Source: AC-52 sp044870295 (GTDB taxonomy: Bacteria; Actinomycetota; UBA4738). From it: DNA of 25,487 nucleotides. The stretch lies in assembly GCA_044870295.1 (NCBI GenBank), contig JBIOYQ010000038.1, positions 1-25,487 on the forward strand, written 5' to 3'. Shown piece after piece: positions 1 to 5,983 of this stretch. The number at the start of each line of letters is the position of its first letter. Position 1 is the stretch's first letter. Below the pieces are notes generated by a model that was not told the DNA's origin, did not search any database, and saw only the letters and a program-made list of their open reading frames with translations. The translations under genes and the position numbers were made by a program.

Positions 1-414
1 GAGGGTCTCCTCCCCGAGGCCCTCTTCGATCTTGGCGAGAGCCGAGGTGAGTGCGGGCGCCTCCTCCAGGCCCGGCGCGCCCAGGAGGGCCTTTCCCTTC
101 AGATAGAGCGCCAGCGCTTCGGACCGAGTCAGGCGGACGGGGCGCGCGAAGTAGTCCGCCATGTCGATCCACACTCGTCCCTCCTCGACCTGCACATCGA
201 TCAGGTCGCCGGGACCGTAGGGAGGCAAGCCGGAGACGAACAGCAGGTTCAGGTCGTCGAGGAGCTCGCGTTCACTCACGTCGAACAGGCGGGTGATCTC
301 CCCGACGCTCACGCCAGGGTGGGTCACCACGTACGGCACCACCACCAGGAGACGGCGCAAGCGATCCGACGCCCGGCTCGTCCGGGGGCCGGAGCCGGAG
401 CGGGACTCAGACAT
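1..414 (-). CDS. pafC: PafC-like WYL-domain transcriptional regulator (partial, C-terminus outside window)
   Basis: The first 138 residues are visible; the rest runs off the left edge. The start is an ATG at 414 inside an ATGTCTGA overlap with the end of pafB, so translation of the two is probably coupled. The visible part has a basic N-terminus, then a winged-helix-like segment (V-T-H-P-G-V-S-V-G-E-I-T-R-L-F-D-V), a linker (LPPYGPGDLIDV), and the beginning of the middle region preceding the WYL domain. In mycobacteria PafB and PafC form a heterodimeric activator of the LexA-independent DNA-damage response and are co-transcribed with pafA. Here the pair is separated from pafA by a DUF3866 gene and a small membrane-protein gene. 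The WYL domain itself is not visible, so the call rests on position, the N-terminal sequence and the coupling to pafB. Confidence 0.85.
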   Translation of the reverse strand, partial: MSESRSGSGPRTSRASDRLRRLLVVVPYVVTHPGVSVGEITRLFDVSERELLDDLNLLFVSGLPPYGPGDLIDVQVEEGRVWIDMADYFARPVRLTRSEALALYLKGKALLGAPGLEEAPALTSALAKIEEGLGEETL

Positions 415-1360
415 GCTCGGCCAGAGCCTCCAGCCTGGCCACGACCTGATCACGGACGACCCGAGGCGAGTACACGCGGGCGTCGGGCCCGAACGAAAGG
501 ATCCACGAGACGAAGGACTCGGTCTGGCTCGCCGGGAGATCCACTTCGACCCAGCCGTCGGTGCGGTTCCGGCGGACCTCCGCCCGCGGGACGCTCGGCA
601 CCGCCCACCACGCGACCTTCGGGCTGAATGCGACCCGGGCCGTCTCGGCCGGCTGGCCCAGCCCCCACGGGCCGGACTCGAGCTGGCGTGCCGCGTCGAA
701 CCCGGGCGGAGGGGCTTCGGCCTCGCCGACCTCCTTCACCGCGGACAGCAGCCGAGACAGCCGGAAGGACCGGAGATCGTTCCGTCCGCGGTCGCGCCCC
801 ACCAGATACCAGTGCCCGCTGCGGAACACCAGGGCGTAGGGTTCGACCTCCCGCTGACCGGGCTTCCCCTGGGCCGGGCGGTACTTGAAGCGGATGGCCC
901 GGCGGCGGGCCAGGGCGTCGGCGATGGCCCCCAGGTGAGGCCCCGACGGGTCGACGCCCGGCGCGGGGGCACGCTCCGCCATGGCGGTCAGCACGTTGGC
1001 CTCGGTTCCCGCCGACAGCTTCTGGAACGCTTGCTCGGCCTCCCCGCTCTCCCCCGGTGCGTGCGCGGCCACGAAGAGCGCCCACACCTCATCGGCGGTG
1101 AACGCGAGCTCCGGGAGGTAGTACTGGTCCTTGCGGATCCGGTACCCCGGTTCCACTTCCCAGACGTCGGTCGAGGCCACCTCGACGGGCACGCCCACCT
1201 CGCGCAAGGCGTCCTTGTCCCGTTCGAACATACGCTTGGCCGAGGCCGCGTCCTGCTGCTGGTAGGCGGGCATCAGCTCTCGGATCTCGTCGAAGGCCAG
1301 CGGCCTCCGCGCTTCCAGGAGCAGCGCGACCAGGTTGATCAGGCGTTCGAGCGGATGCAT
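407..1360 (-). CDS. pafB: PafB-like WYL-domain transcriptional regulator
   Basis: 317 aa. Residues 1-60 form an HTH region (MHPLERLINLVALLLEARRP). A middle region follows, and the WYL domain contains H-W-Y-L-V-G-R-D, with WYL at residues 184-186, followed by R-S-F-R-L-S-R, the arginine-rich ligand-sensing strand typical of the family. A longer reading frame extends upstream to 1861, but that extension is proline/arginine-rich shadow sequence antisense to the DUF3866 gene. The ATG at 1360 matches the usual PafB N-terminus. No Shine-Dalgarno sequence precedes it. A TATCAT box (1374 to 1369) ends 8 nt before the ATG, which suggests a leaderless mRNA. PafBC activates DNA-damage genes in mycobacteria; the same role here is inferred from family and pairing with pafC. 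Confidence 0.9.
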   Translation of the reverse strand: MHPLERLINLVALLLEARRPLAFDEIRELMPAYQQQDAASAKRMFERDKDALREVGVPVEVASTDVWEVEPGYRIRKDQYYLPELAFTADEVWALFVAAHAPGESGEAEQAFQKLSAGTEANVLTAMAERAPAPGVDPSGPHLGAIADALARRRAIRFKYRPAQGKPGQREVEPYALVFRSGHWYLVGRDRGRNDLRSFRLSRLLSAVKEVGEAEAPPPGFDAARQLESGPWGLGQPAETARVAFSPKVAWWAVPSVPRAEVRRNRTDGWVEVDLPASQTESFVSWILSFGPDARVYSPRVVRDQVVARLEALAEHV

Positions 1361-1383
1361 CGCGGCCGATGATAATGCCGGGC
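1361..1383. promoter_or_regulatory. Overlapping divergent leaderless promoter (pafB / DUF3866)
   Basis: Between the two start codons lies ATGATAAT (1369-1376). On the plus strand GATAAT (1371-1376) is followed by 7 nt and then ATG at 1384. On the minus strand TATCAT (1374 to 1369) is followed by 8 nt and then ATG at 1360. Each is a TATAAT-like -10 box at the spacing expected when transcription starts at the start codon. The two boxes share four base pairs. No convincing -35 is seen for either. Confidence 0.6.
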
Positions 1384-2490
1384 ATGATCCGCCTCCGCAG
1401 CGGGACCGTCCTCGACGTCCTGTCCGAACGGCCCGGGGCGATCGAGCTGGCCGTCGAGGTCGATGGAGAGGGGTCGGCCGTGGCCATCGCCTACCCGGCC
1501 CTGGTGGGGTCCGTCGCACCGGGCGAGCGCGTCCTGTTGAACACGTCGGCCGTGGCGTTGGGACTGGGCACCGGCGGGGCGCACTTCGTGGTGGCGGTCG
1601 AGGGGCGCACTGGCGACGACGTCGCGCCCGAGGGTCGCACCATGAAGCTGCGATACACGCCGCTGCAGGTCCAGGTCCTGGCGGCTGAGGAGCCGGGCAG
1701 TCCTCACCGAGACGCCATGGCGTCGGCGTCGGGGCTGGATGGAACGCCCATCGTCTGGGTGCCCCTCCATTCCATGGTCGGTCCCGCCGTGGCCGGGGCC
1801 CGGGCGGCTGGTGCGGCCCGGGTCGCCTACGTGATGACCGATGGGGCAGCCCTTCCCGCACCGCTCTCCCGCCTGGCGGGCGAGCTTCGTGTGTCGGGAC
1901 TCCTGGACGAGCTGGTCACGGCCGGCCAGGCGTTCGGAGGGGACCTGGAGGCTGTGAACACCTTCACCGGCCTGCTGGCGGCACGGCTGATCTGTGAAGC
2001 CGACGTGGTGGTCGTCGGGGACGGACCGGGCAATACGGGAACCGACAGCGTCTGGGGCGCCACGGACATCGAGTCGGCCATGTCGCTGAACGCCGCCGCC
2101 ATCCTCGGCGGCCGGCCCGTCGCCGCCCTCAGGATGAGCTTCGCCGATCCTCGCGAGCGGCATCGCGGTGTGTCTCATCACTCCCTGACGGCGCTCTCGC
2201 GGGTGGCCATGGCTCCGGTCCACGTCGCGGTCCCCGTCATCGACGACCAGCAGCACCGGAACCACATCTGGGCGGCGCTAAAGGAGGCCCGGCTGGAGGA
2301 ACGCCACCAGCTCGTGGAGGTGAACGGACGACCGGCGCTCGACCTCCTGGCCGAGCGGGGCATCGTGCCCGAATCGATGGGTCGGAAGCTCGACGAGGAT
2401 CCGCTCTTCTTCCTGGGCGCGGGAGCGGCCGGCGTGTTGGCTGGGCGGATGGCGGCCGGCGACCGGACCTGGAGGCGGCGGGGAGATTAG
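1384..2490 (+). CDS. DUF3866 family protein
   Basis: 368 aa from ATG 1384 (MIRLRSGTVLDVL). An ATG 15 nt earlier is in frame, but the GATAAT box 7 nt before 1384 favours the later start as a leaderless one. Recognisable DUF3866 segments are VVVGDGPGNTGTDSVWGAT, the FADPRERHRGVSHH stretch rich in Arg and His, and a C-terminal segment with FFLGAGAAGVLAGRMA. No function is established for this family as far as I know. Its conserved D, H and R residues and glycine loops suggest an enzyme, but that is inference. It is transcribed away from pafB and converges on the 47-aa ORF at 2502. Its insertion between pafA and pafBC separates a block that is contiguous in mycobacteria. Confidence 0.85.
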   Translation: MIRLRSGTVLDVLSERPGAIELAVEVDGEGSAVAIAYPALVGSVAPGERVLLNTSAVALGLGTGGAHFVVAVEGRTGDDVAPEGRTMKLRYTPLQVQVLAAEEPGSPHRDAMASASGLDGTPIVWVPLHSMVGPAVAGARAAGAARVAYVMTDGAALPAPLSRLAGELRVSGLLDELVTAGQAFGGDLEAVNTFTGLLAARLICEADVVVVGDGPGNTGTDSVWGATDIESAMSLNAAAILGGRPVAALRMSFADPRERHRGVSHHSLTALSRVAMAPVHVAVPVIDDQQHRNHIWAALKEARLEERHQLVEVNGRPALDLLAERGIVPESMGRKLDEDPLFFLGAGAAGVLAGRMAAGDRTWRRRGD

Positions 2491-2501
2491 GGCGCTACTG
2501 G

Positions 2502-2645
2502 CTATGGGTGCTGCTGGAGCGGCTGGGGCTTGGCGATCAGCTTCGCCACTCGCTTGGATGCCATTCTGAGGACGTCCACCAGCCCGAGCAGGAGGAGGGC
2601 GCCGACGTTCAAGCCAATCCAAGCAAACACCACGCGGAGGGCCAT
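2502..2645 (-). CDS. Small single-pass membrane protein (47 aa)
   Basis: 47 aa from ATG 2645. It has one strongly hydrophobic helix (residues about 2-23, V-V-F-A-W-I-G-L-N-V-G-A-L-L-L-L-G-L) followed by a basic tail (M-A-S-K-R-V-A-K-L-I-A-K-P), giving an N-out/C-in or peripheral-hairpin layout. An in-frame extension upstream to 2792 is possible, but a promoter with TTGACG (2678-2683 on the plus strand) and CAGACT (2655-2660), spacer 17, sits directly before ATG 2645 and supports the short form with a leaderless transcript. It lies downstream of pafA on the same strand, where tatA sits in some actinobacteria. It lacks the TatA F-G-x-x-E-hinge pattern, so I do not call it TatA. Function unknown. 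Confidence 0.6.
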   Translation of the reverse strand: MALRVVFAWIGLNVGALLLLGLVDVLRMASKRVAKLIAKPQPLQQHP

Positions 2646-2654
2646 GGAGCGCGC

Positions 2655-2683
2655 AGTCTGACCCAACTCCCCAGTTTCGTCAA
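2655..2683 (-). promoter_or_regulatory. Sigma-70-type promoter for the 47-aa membrane protein
   Basis: Read on the minus strand: -35 TTGACG (2683 to 2678), 17-bp spacer, -10 CAGACT (2660 to 2655), then 9 nt to ATG 2645. The -35 matches consensus at five of six positions and the spacer is ideal. The -10 is weaker (three of six). Confidence 0.5.
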
Positions 2684-2731
2684 CCCGAACTTTCGACCGA
2701 GCGCCGGTGCCGGCCGATCGGCAGCTCCGAT

Positions 2732-4090
2732 TCACATATGAGCGATCAACTGGTCCACCCGCTCGTCGACCGATTTGAACGGGTCCTTGCACAGCACCGT
2801 GCGCTGGGCCTGGTCGTTCAGCTTCAGGTGGACCCAGTCGACCGTGTAGTCGCGGCGCCGCTGCTTAGCATGACGGATGAACTCGCCTCGCAGCCGGGCT
2901 CGGGTGGTCTGAGGGGGCTCCCGCATGGCCTTCTGGATCTGCTTCTCCGGCACCATCCGCTCGACCACCCCCCGCCGCTCCAGCAGGTAGTAGAGCCCCC
3001 GCTCCCGGTTGACGTCGTGGTACGCCAGATCCATCAAGGCGATCCTGGGGTGGGACATGGTCATGCCGTTCTTCGCCCGGTACTGCTCGATCAACAGGTA
3101 CTTGGCCACCCAGTCCACCTTCGCGGCGAGGCTGTCCGGCTGGCCGGACCGAAGGGCTTCCAGGGCGGATCCCCACTCGGCCACGATCCTGGCGGCCACC
3201 TCGTCCATGCCCCGCCGGTCCAGGAACCGGACCACCCGGTCGTAGTACTCGGTCTGGATCTCGATGGCCGAGAGCTCGCGGCCGGTCGCCAGGCGCACCC
3301 GCCGCTTGCAGGACATGTCATGGCTGATCTCGCGGATGGCGCGGATGGGGTTCTCCAGGGTCAGGTCCCGCATGACGGCGTTCTCCTCGACCATGCGGAC
3401 CACCAGATCGGTGACGCCCACCTTCAGGAATGACGTGAACTCGCTCATGTTCGAGTCGCCCACGATCACGTGCAGACGACGGAACCGCTCGGCGTCGGCG
3501 TGGGGCTCATCGCGGGTGTTGATGATCGGCCGGGATCGGGTGGTGGCCGAGGAGACGCCCTCCCAGATGTGCTCGGCCCGCTGGGACAGGCAGTACTGCG
3601 CGCCGCGCGGCCCGTGCAGCACCTTGCCGGCGCCGCAGTAGATCTGCCGCGTGACGAAGAACGGGATCAGGACATCCGCGATGCGGGCGAACTCGCCTTG
3701 CCTGGCGACCAGGTAGTTCTCGTGGCAGCCGTACGAATTCCCCGCCGAGTCCGTGTTGTTCTTGAACAGGTACACGTCACCCGAGATGCCTTCTTCGTGC
3801 AGGCGAACCTCGGCCGCCGACAGCAGCGCCTCCAGGATCCGTTCGCCCGCCTTGTCGTGCGCGATCAGGTCGAGGACACTGTCGCACTCCGGGGTGGCGT
3901 ACTCGGGATGGGAGCCAACGTCCAGGTACAGACGTGCCCCGTTCTCCAGGAACACATTGGAGGACCGTCCCCAGTGGACGACCCGGCGGAACAGGTACCG
4001 GGCCACCTCGTCCGGCGATAGACGGCGCTGCCCCCTGAACGTGCAGGTGACGCCGTACTCGTTCTCCAGCCCGAAGATGCGCCGGTCCAT
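2732..4090 (-). CDS. pafA: Pup--protein ligase PafA
   Basis: 452 aa, the same length as the mycobacterial enzyme. It forms the isopeptide bond between the C-terminal Glu of Pup and substrate lysines using ATP. Visible hallmarks of the carboxylate-amine ligase fold are G-L-E-N-E-Y-G-V at residues 7-14 (Glu9 and Glu11 are metal/ATP ligands), Y-L-D-V-G-S-H-P-E-Y with Asp57 as the expected catalytic base, and F-K-N-N-T-D-S-A-G-N-S-Y-G-C-H-E-N. Its P-I-I-N-T-R-D-E-P-H-A-D segment is shared with Dop, but PafA lacks the Dop-specific insertion after residue 35. It starts 27 nt after the prcA stop. A TACACT box (4102 to 4097) lies 6 nt before the ATG, so pafA may have its own leaderless promoter as well as readthrough from pup-prcBA. 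Confidence 0.97.
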   Translation of the reverse strand: MDRRIFGLENEYGVTCTFRGQRRLSPDEVARYLFRRVVHWGRSSNVFLENGARLYLDVGSHPEYATPECDSVLDLIAHDKAGERILEALLSAAEVRLHEEGISGDVYLFKNNTDSAGNSYGCHENYLVARQGEFARIADVLIPFFVTRQIYCGAGKVLHGPRGAQYCLSQRAEHIWEGVSSATTRSRPIINTRDEPHADAERFRRLHVIVGDSNMSEFTSFLKVGVTDLVVRMVEENAVMRDLTLENPIRAIREISHDMSCKRRVRLATGRELSAIEIQTEYYDRVVRFLDRRGMDEVAARIVAEWGSALEALRSGQPDSLAAKVDWVAKYLLIEQYRAKNGMTMSHPRIALMDLAYHDVNRERGLYYLLERRGVVERMVPEKQIQKAMREPPQTTRARLRGEFIRHAKQRRRDYTVDWVHLKLNDQAQRTVLCKDPFKSVDERVDQLIAHM

Positions 4091-4096
4091 GCGGCC

Positions 4097-4102
4097 AGTG
4101 TA
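4097..4102 (-). promoter_or_regulatory. Candidate -10 box for leaderless pafA mRNA
   Basis: TACACT on the minus strand, followed by GGCCGC and the pafA ATG. It lies in the 27-nt prcA-pafA gap. No Shine-Dalgarno sequence is present there. Confidence 0.45.
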
Positions 4103-4117
4103 GAGCCGCCCCGGCGC

Positions 4118-4801
4118 TCAGCCCTCCAGGGCGGAGAGCTCTTCCTCGGCCAGGCGGCGAAACTTGCGGCGCTGGGGGCGAGTCCGGTCCAGGACCGCGG
4201 CTTCCAGGTTCTCGGCAGTCAGTGGGCGCTCCTCGACCTCGGCCAGCGACGTGGCGGCGAGCTTGACCGCGTCCTGGAGCGACATCGCGTCCCGGAACCC
4301 GTCCTTCAGCCTGGCGGCGAGGTCATCCGAGCGGCCGCCCACCGCCCCACTCCCCTTCACGTCCGAGACGAACCCGTCGTACTTGATGTCGAAGATCCGG
4401 TTGTCCTCCGGCCGCTCCCCCACCTCCGCCACCAGGATCTCGACCTCGTAGGCCTTGATCTGGGTGGTGAAGATGGTGGACAGGGTCTGCGAGTACGCGT
4501 TGGCCAGGGTCTTCGCCGTGACGTCCTCGCGACCGTAGGCGTAGCCGCGGAGGTCGGCCAAGCGAACGCCGGAGATCCGAAGGTCCTCGAACTCGCTGTA
4601 CTTCCCCACGCCGGCGAAGCCGATCCGGTCGTAGATCTCCGAGATCTTGTGGAGCGTGGCACTGGGGTTCTCCGCCAGGAACAGGATGCCCTCCGCGTAT
4701 TCGAGGGCGACCACGGACCTGCCCTGGGCGATCCCCTTCCGGGCGAACTCCGAGCGGTCCTTGAAGAGCTGCTCCGGCGGGACGTAGGGCTGGTAGGACA
4801 T
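4118..4801 (-). CDS. prcA: 20S proteasome alpha subunit PrcA
   Basis: 227 aa. Forms the outer heptameric rings that gate the core particle and dock ARC through its C-terminal GQYL. The N-terminus (M-S-Y-Q-P-Y-V-P-P-E-Q, then R-S-E-F-A-R-K-G-I-A) is the usual bacterial alpha-subunit gate and H0 helix. This is followed by S-V-V-A-L-E-Y and F-L-A-E-N-P-S, and the conserved R-G-Y-A-Y-G-R-E-D-V segment. It has no N-terminal catalytic threonine, as expected of an alpha subunit. The tail is charged and rich in Arg and Glu. Its ATG overlaps the prcB stop codon by one base (TGATG), so the two subunits are translationally coupled, which suits 1:1 assembly. Confidence 0.97.
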   Translation of the reverse strand: MSYQPYVPPEQLFKDRSEFARKGIAQGRSVVALEYAEGILFLAENPSATLHKISEIYDRIGFAGVGKYSEFEDLRISGVRLADLRGYAYGREDVTAKTLANAYSQTLSTIFTTQIKAYEVEILVAEVGERPEDNRIFDIKYDGFVSDVKGSGAVGGRSDDLAARLKDGFRDAMSLQDAVKLAATSLAEVEERPLTAENLEAAVLDRTRPQRRKFRRLAEEELSALEG

Positions 4802-5709
4802 CAGCCGCGGGCCTCTTTCGGCCGGCTGCCCTCCCGGGCCTGGCTCCCGCCCCGCTTCCGAGGCGCCTCGTGGCGCTCACCGACGATCTGCTCGAAGGCG
4901 GCCCGGACCTCGTCGTCCGACACGACCTCGACACCGGACGTGGTGATCGTCCGGACCGTCGGGTAGATCCCGCGGAGGGGGTTGGGCCCGCCGGTGGCCA
5001 CGTCCTCCTGAGACGCGTCGTACAGCGCCTCCACGGCGGCTCGAACGGCATCGGCTCGATCCATCCCCGCCCGCCACCGCTTCTTGAGGGTCCCGCGGGC
5101 GTGGAGCCCTCCGGAGCCCGTGGCGTGGAAGTCGGTCTCCTCCCACCGCCCTCCCGTGGCGTCGTATCGGAACAGGCGACCCTCGCCGCGTCGCTCGTCG
5201 TAGCCAGCGAACAGTGGGACCACCACCAGCCCCTGAAGGGCCATCGGGAAGTTCTGCCGGATCATCTGGGCCAAACGGTTGGCCTTGCCCTCCAGGGACA
5301 GACGATCCCCCTCGACCTTCTCGTAGTGCTCGAGCTCGGTCTGGAAGAGTCGGACGATCTCCGTCGCTTGCCCGGCCGCCCCCGCGATGGCGACGGCGGA
5401 CGTGTCGTCCGCCGGGAAGACCTTGTCGATGCGCTCGTCGGCGATGGTGAAGCCCTCGACCGCTCTCCGGTCGCCCGCCATCACCACGCCCTGACCGTAC
5501 TTCAGGGCAAGGACGGTGGTGCCGTGCGGGACCGCCGGACCGAGCGCGCCCGCACCGGCCGACTCCGCCCCTGGTGGGGTCCAGGGCTCACGGCCCGAGC
5601 TGGCCGTCCGCAGCAGGTCCGCGAAACTGGGATTGGCTCCGAGCGGGTACCCCGATCCCGGGACCCCAGGTCCCGACAGATCGGGACCGCCCCGGTTGGG
5701 GTCCGTCAC
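4801..5709 (-). CDS. prcB: 20S proteasome beta subunit PrcB (catalytic)
   Basis: 302 aa. Starts at GTG 5709 within a GTGA overlap with the pup stop. The propeptide is about 63 residues, rich in Gly and Pro, and contains the F-A-D-L-L-R segment found in actinobacterial propeptides. Autocleavage at H-G|T-T-V would expose Thr64 as the catalytic nucleophile. Downstream are the expected Asp and Lys environment (V-V-M-A-G-D-R-R-A, D-K-V-F) and the S-G-G-L-H-A-R-G-T-L-K turn. The C-terminus has a tail of about 25 residues rich in Arg, Lys, Gly and Glu, longer than in M. tuberculosis and probably disordered. With PrcA it makes the core particle that degrades pupylated proteins delivered by ARC. Confidence 0.97.
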   Translation of the reverse strand: MTDPNRGGPDLSGPGVPGSGYPLGANPSFADLLRTASSGREPWTPPGAESAGAGALGPAVPHGTTVLALKYGQGVVMAGDRRAVEGFTIADERIDKVFPADDTSAVAIAGAAGQATEIVRLFQTELEHYEKVEGDRLSLEGKANRLAQMIRQNFPMALQGLVVVPLFAGYDERRGEGRLFRYDATGGRWEETDFHATGSGGLHARGTLKKRWRAGMDRADAVRAAVEALYDASQEDVATGGPNPLRGIYPTVRTITTSGVEVVSDDEVRAAFEQIVGERHEAPRKRGGSQAREGSRPKEARG

Positions 5710-5903
5710 TCCCCGCCCTTCTGGACGTACGACTTCACGAACTCCTCGGCGTTCTCCTCCAGCACGGAGTCGATCTCGTCGAGGATGTCGTCCATCTCTT
5801 CCTTGAGCTTCTCGGCCTTCTCACCCGCCTCGGCCTGCCCGGCCTCGCCGGAGCCGCCGCCACCCTTGCGCTGGCTCTTCTTCTGTTCCTGTTCCTGAGG
5901 CAA
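5706..5903 (-). CDS. pup: Prokaryotic ubiquitin-like protein Pup
   Basis: 65 aa if read from TTG 5903 (MPQEQEQKKSQRK...). An AGGAG (5916 to 5912) sits 8 nt before this TTG. The alternative GTG at 5912 would overlap that same AGGAG, so the TTG start is better supported. The protein has a basic/glycine N-terminal part, then the helical ARC-binding region (E-K-L-K-E-E-M-D-D-I-L-D-E-I-D-S-V-L-E-E-N), and ends F-V-K-S-Y-V-Q-K-G-G-E. The C-terminal residue is encoded as Glu, so Dop deamidation is not needed before conjugation, unlike the Gln-ending mycobacterial Pup. The stop overlaps the prcB start by 4 nt. Confidence 0.95.
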   Translation of the reverse strand: MPQEQEQKKSQRKGGGGSGEAGQAEAGEKAEKLKEEMDDILDEIDSVLEENAEEFVKSYVQKGGE

Positions 5904-5939
5904 CTGGATCACTCCTCGATCGGTTTGCGAACGTGGTCC

Positions 5940-5945
5940 ATTCTA
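5940..5945 (-). promoter_or_regulatory. Candidate -10 box of the pup-prcB-prcA operon
   Basis: TAGAAT on the minus strand (5945 to 5940), about 37 nt before the TTG start of pup. It differs from TATAAT at one position. No good -35 is seen at 16-19 bp. It lies just after the hairpin that ends the upstream gene, consistent with pup starting its own transcript. Confidence 0.5.
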
Positions 5946-5952
5946 GGCGGAG

Positions 5953-5983
5953 CCGCCGACGTCGCTGTGTAAGCAGTCGGCGG
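5953..5983 (-). terminator. Hairpin directly after the propeller gene (possible terminator)
   Basis: Perfect 8-bp inverted repeat, CCGCCGAC (5953-5960) and GTCGGCGG (5976-5983), with a 15-nt loop that can itself form a 3-bp GCT/AGC stem. It begins immediately after the stop codon at 5984-5986 and has no T tract, so it would be a non-canonical or Rho-assisted terminator. It would insulate pup from the upstream gene. Confidence 0.5.

Noticed and set aside
293..1372. Long plus-strand open frame opposite pafB
   Set aside because: Typical high-GC shadow ORF with no recognisable domain; pafB and pafC on the other strand have clear domains.
1361..1861. N-terminal extension of pafB in an open frame
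   Set aside because: Pro/Arg-rich composition, antisense to the DUF3866 gene; the recognised PafB N-terminus starts at 1360.
2502..2645. TatA call for the small membrane protein after pafA
   Set aside because: No F-G-x-x-E hinge or amphipathic helix pattern of TatA; only the position is suggestive.
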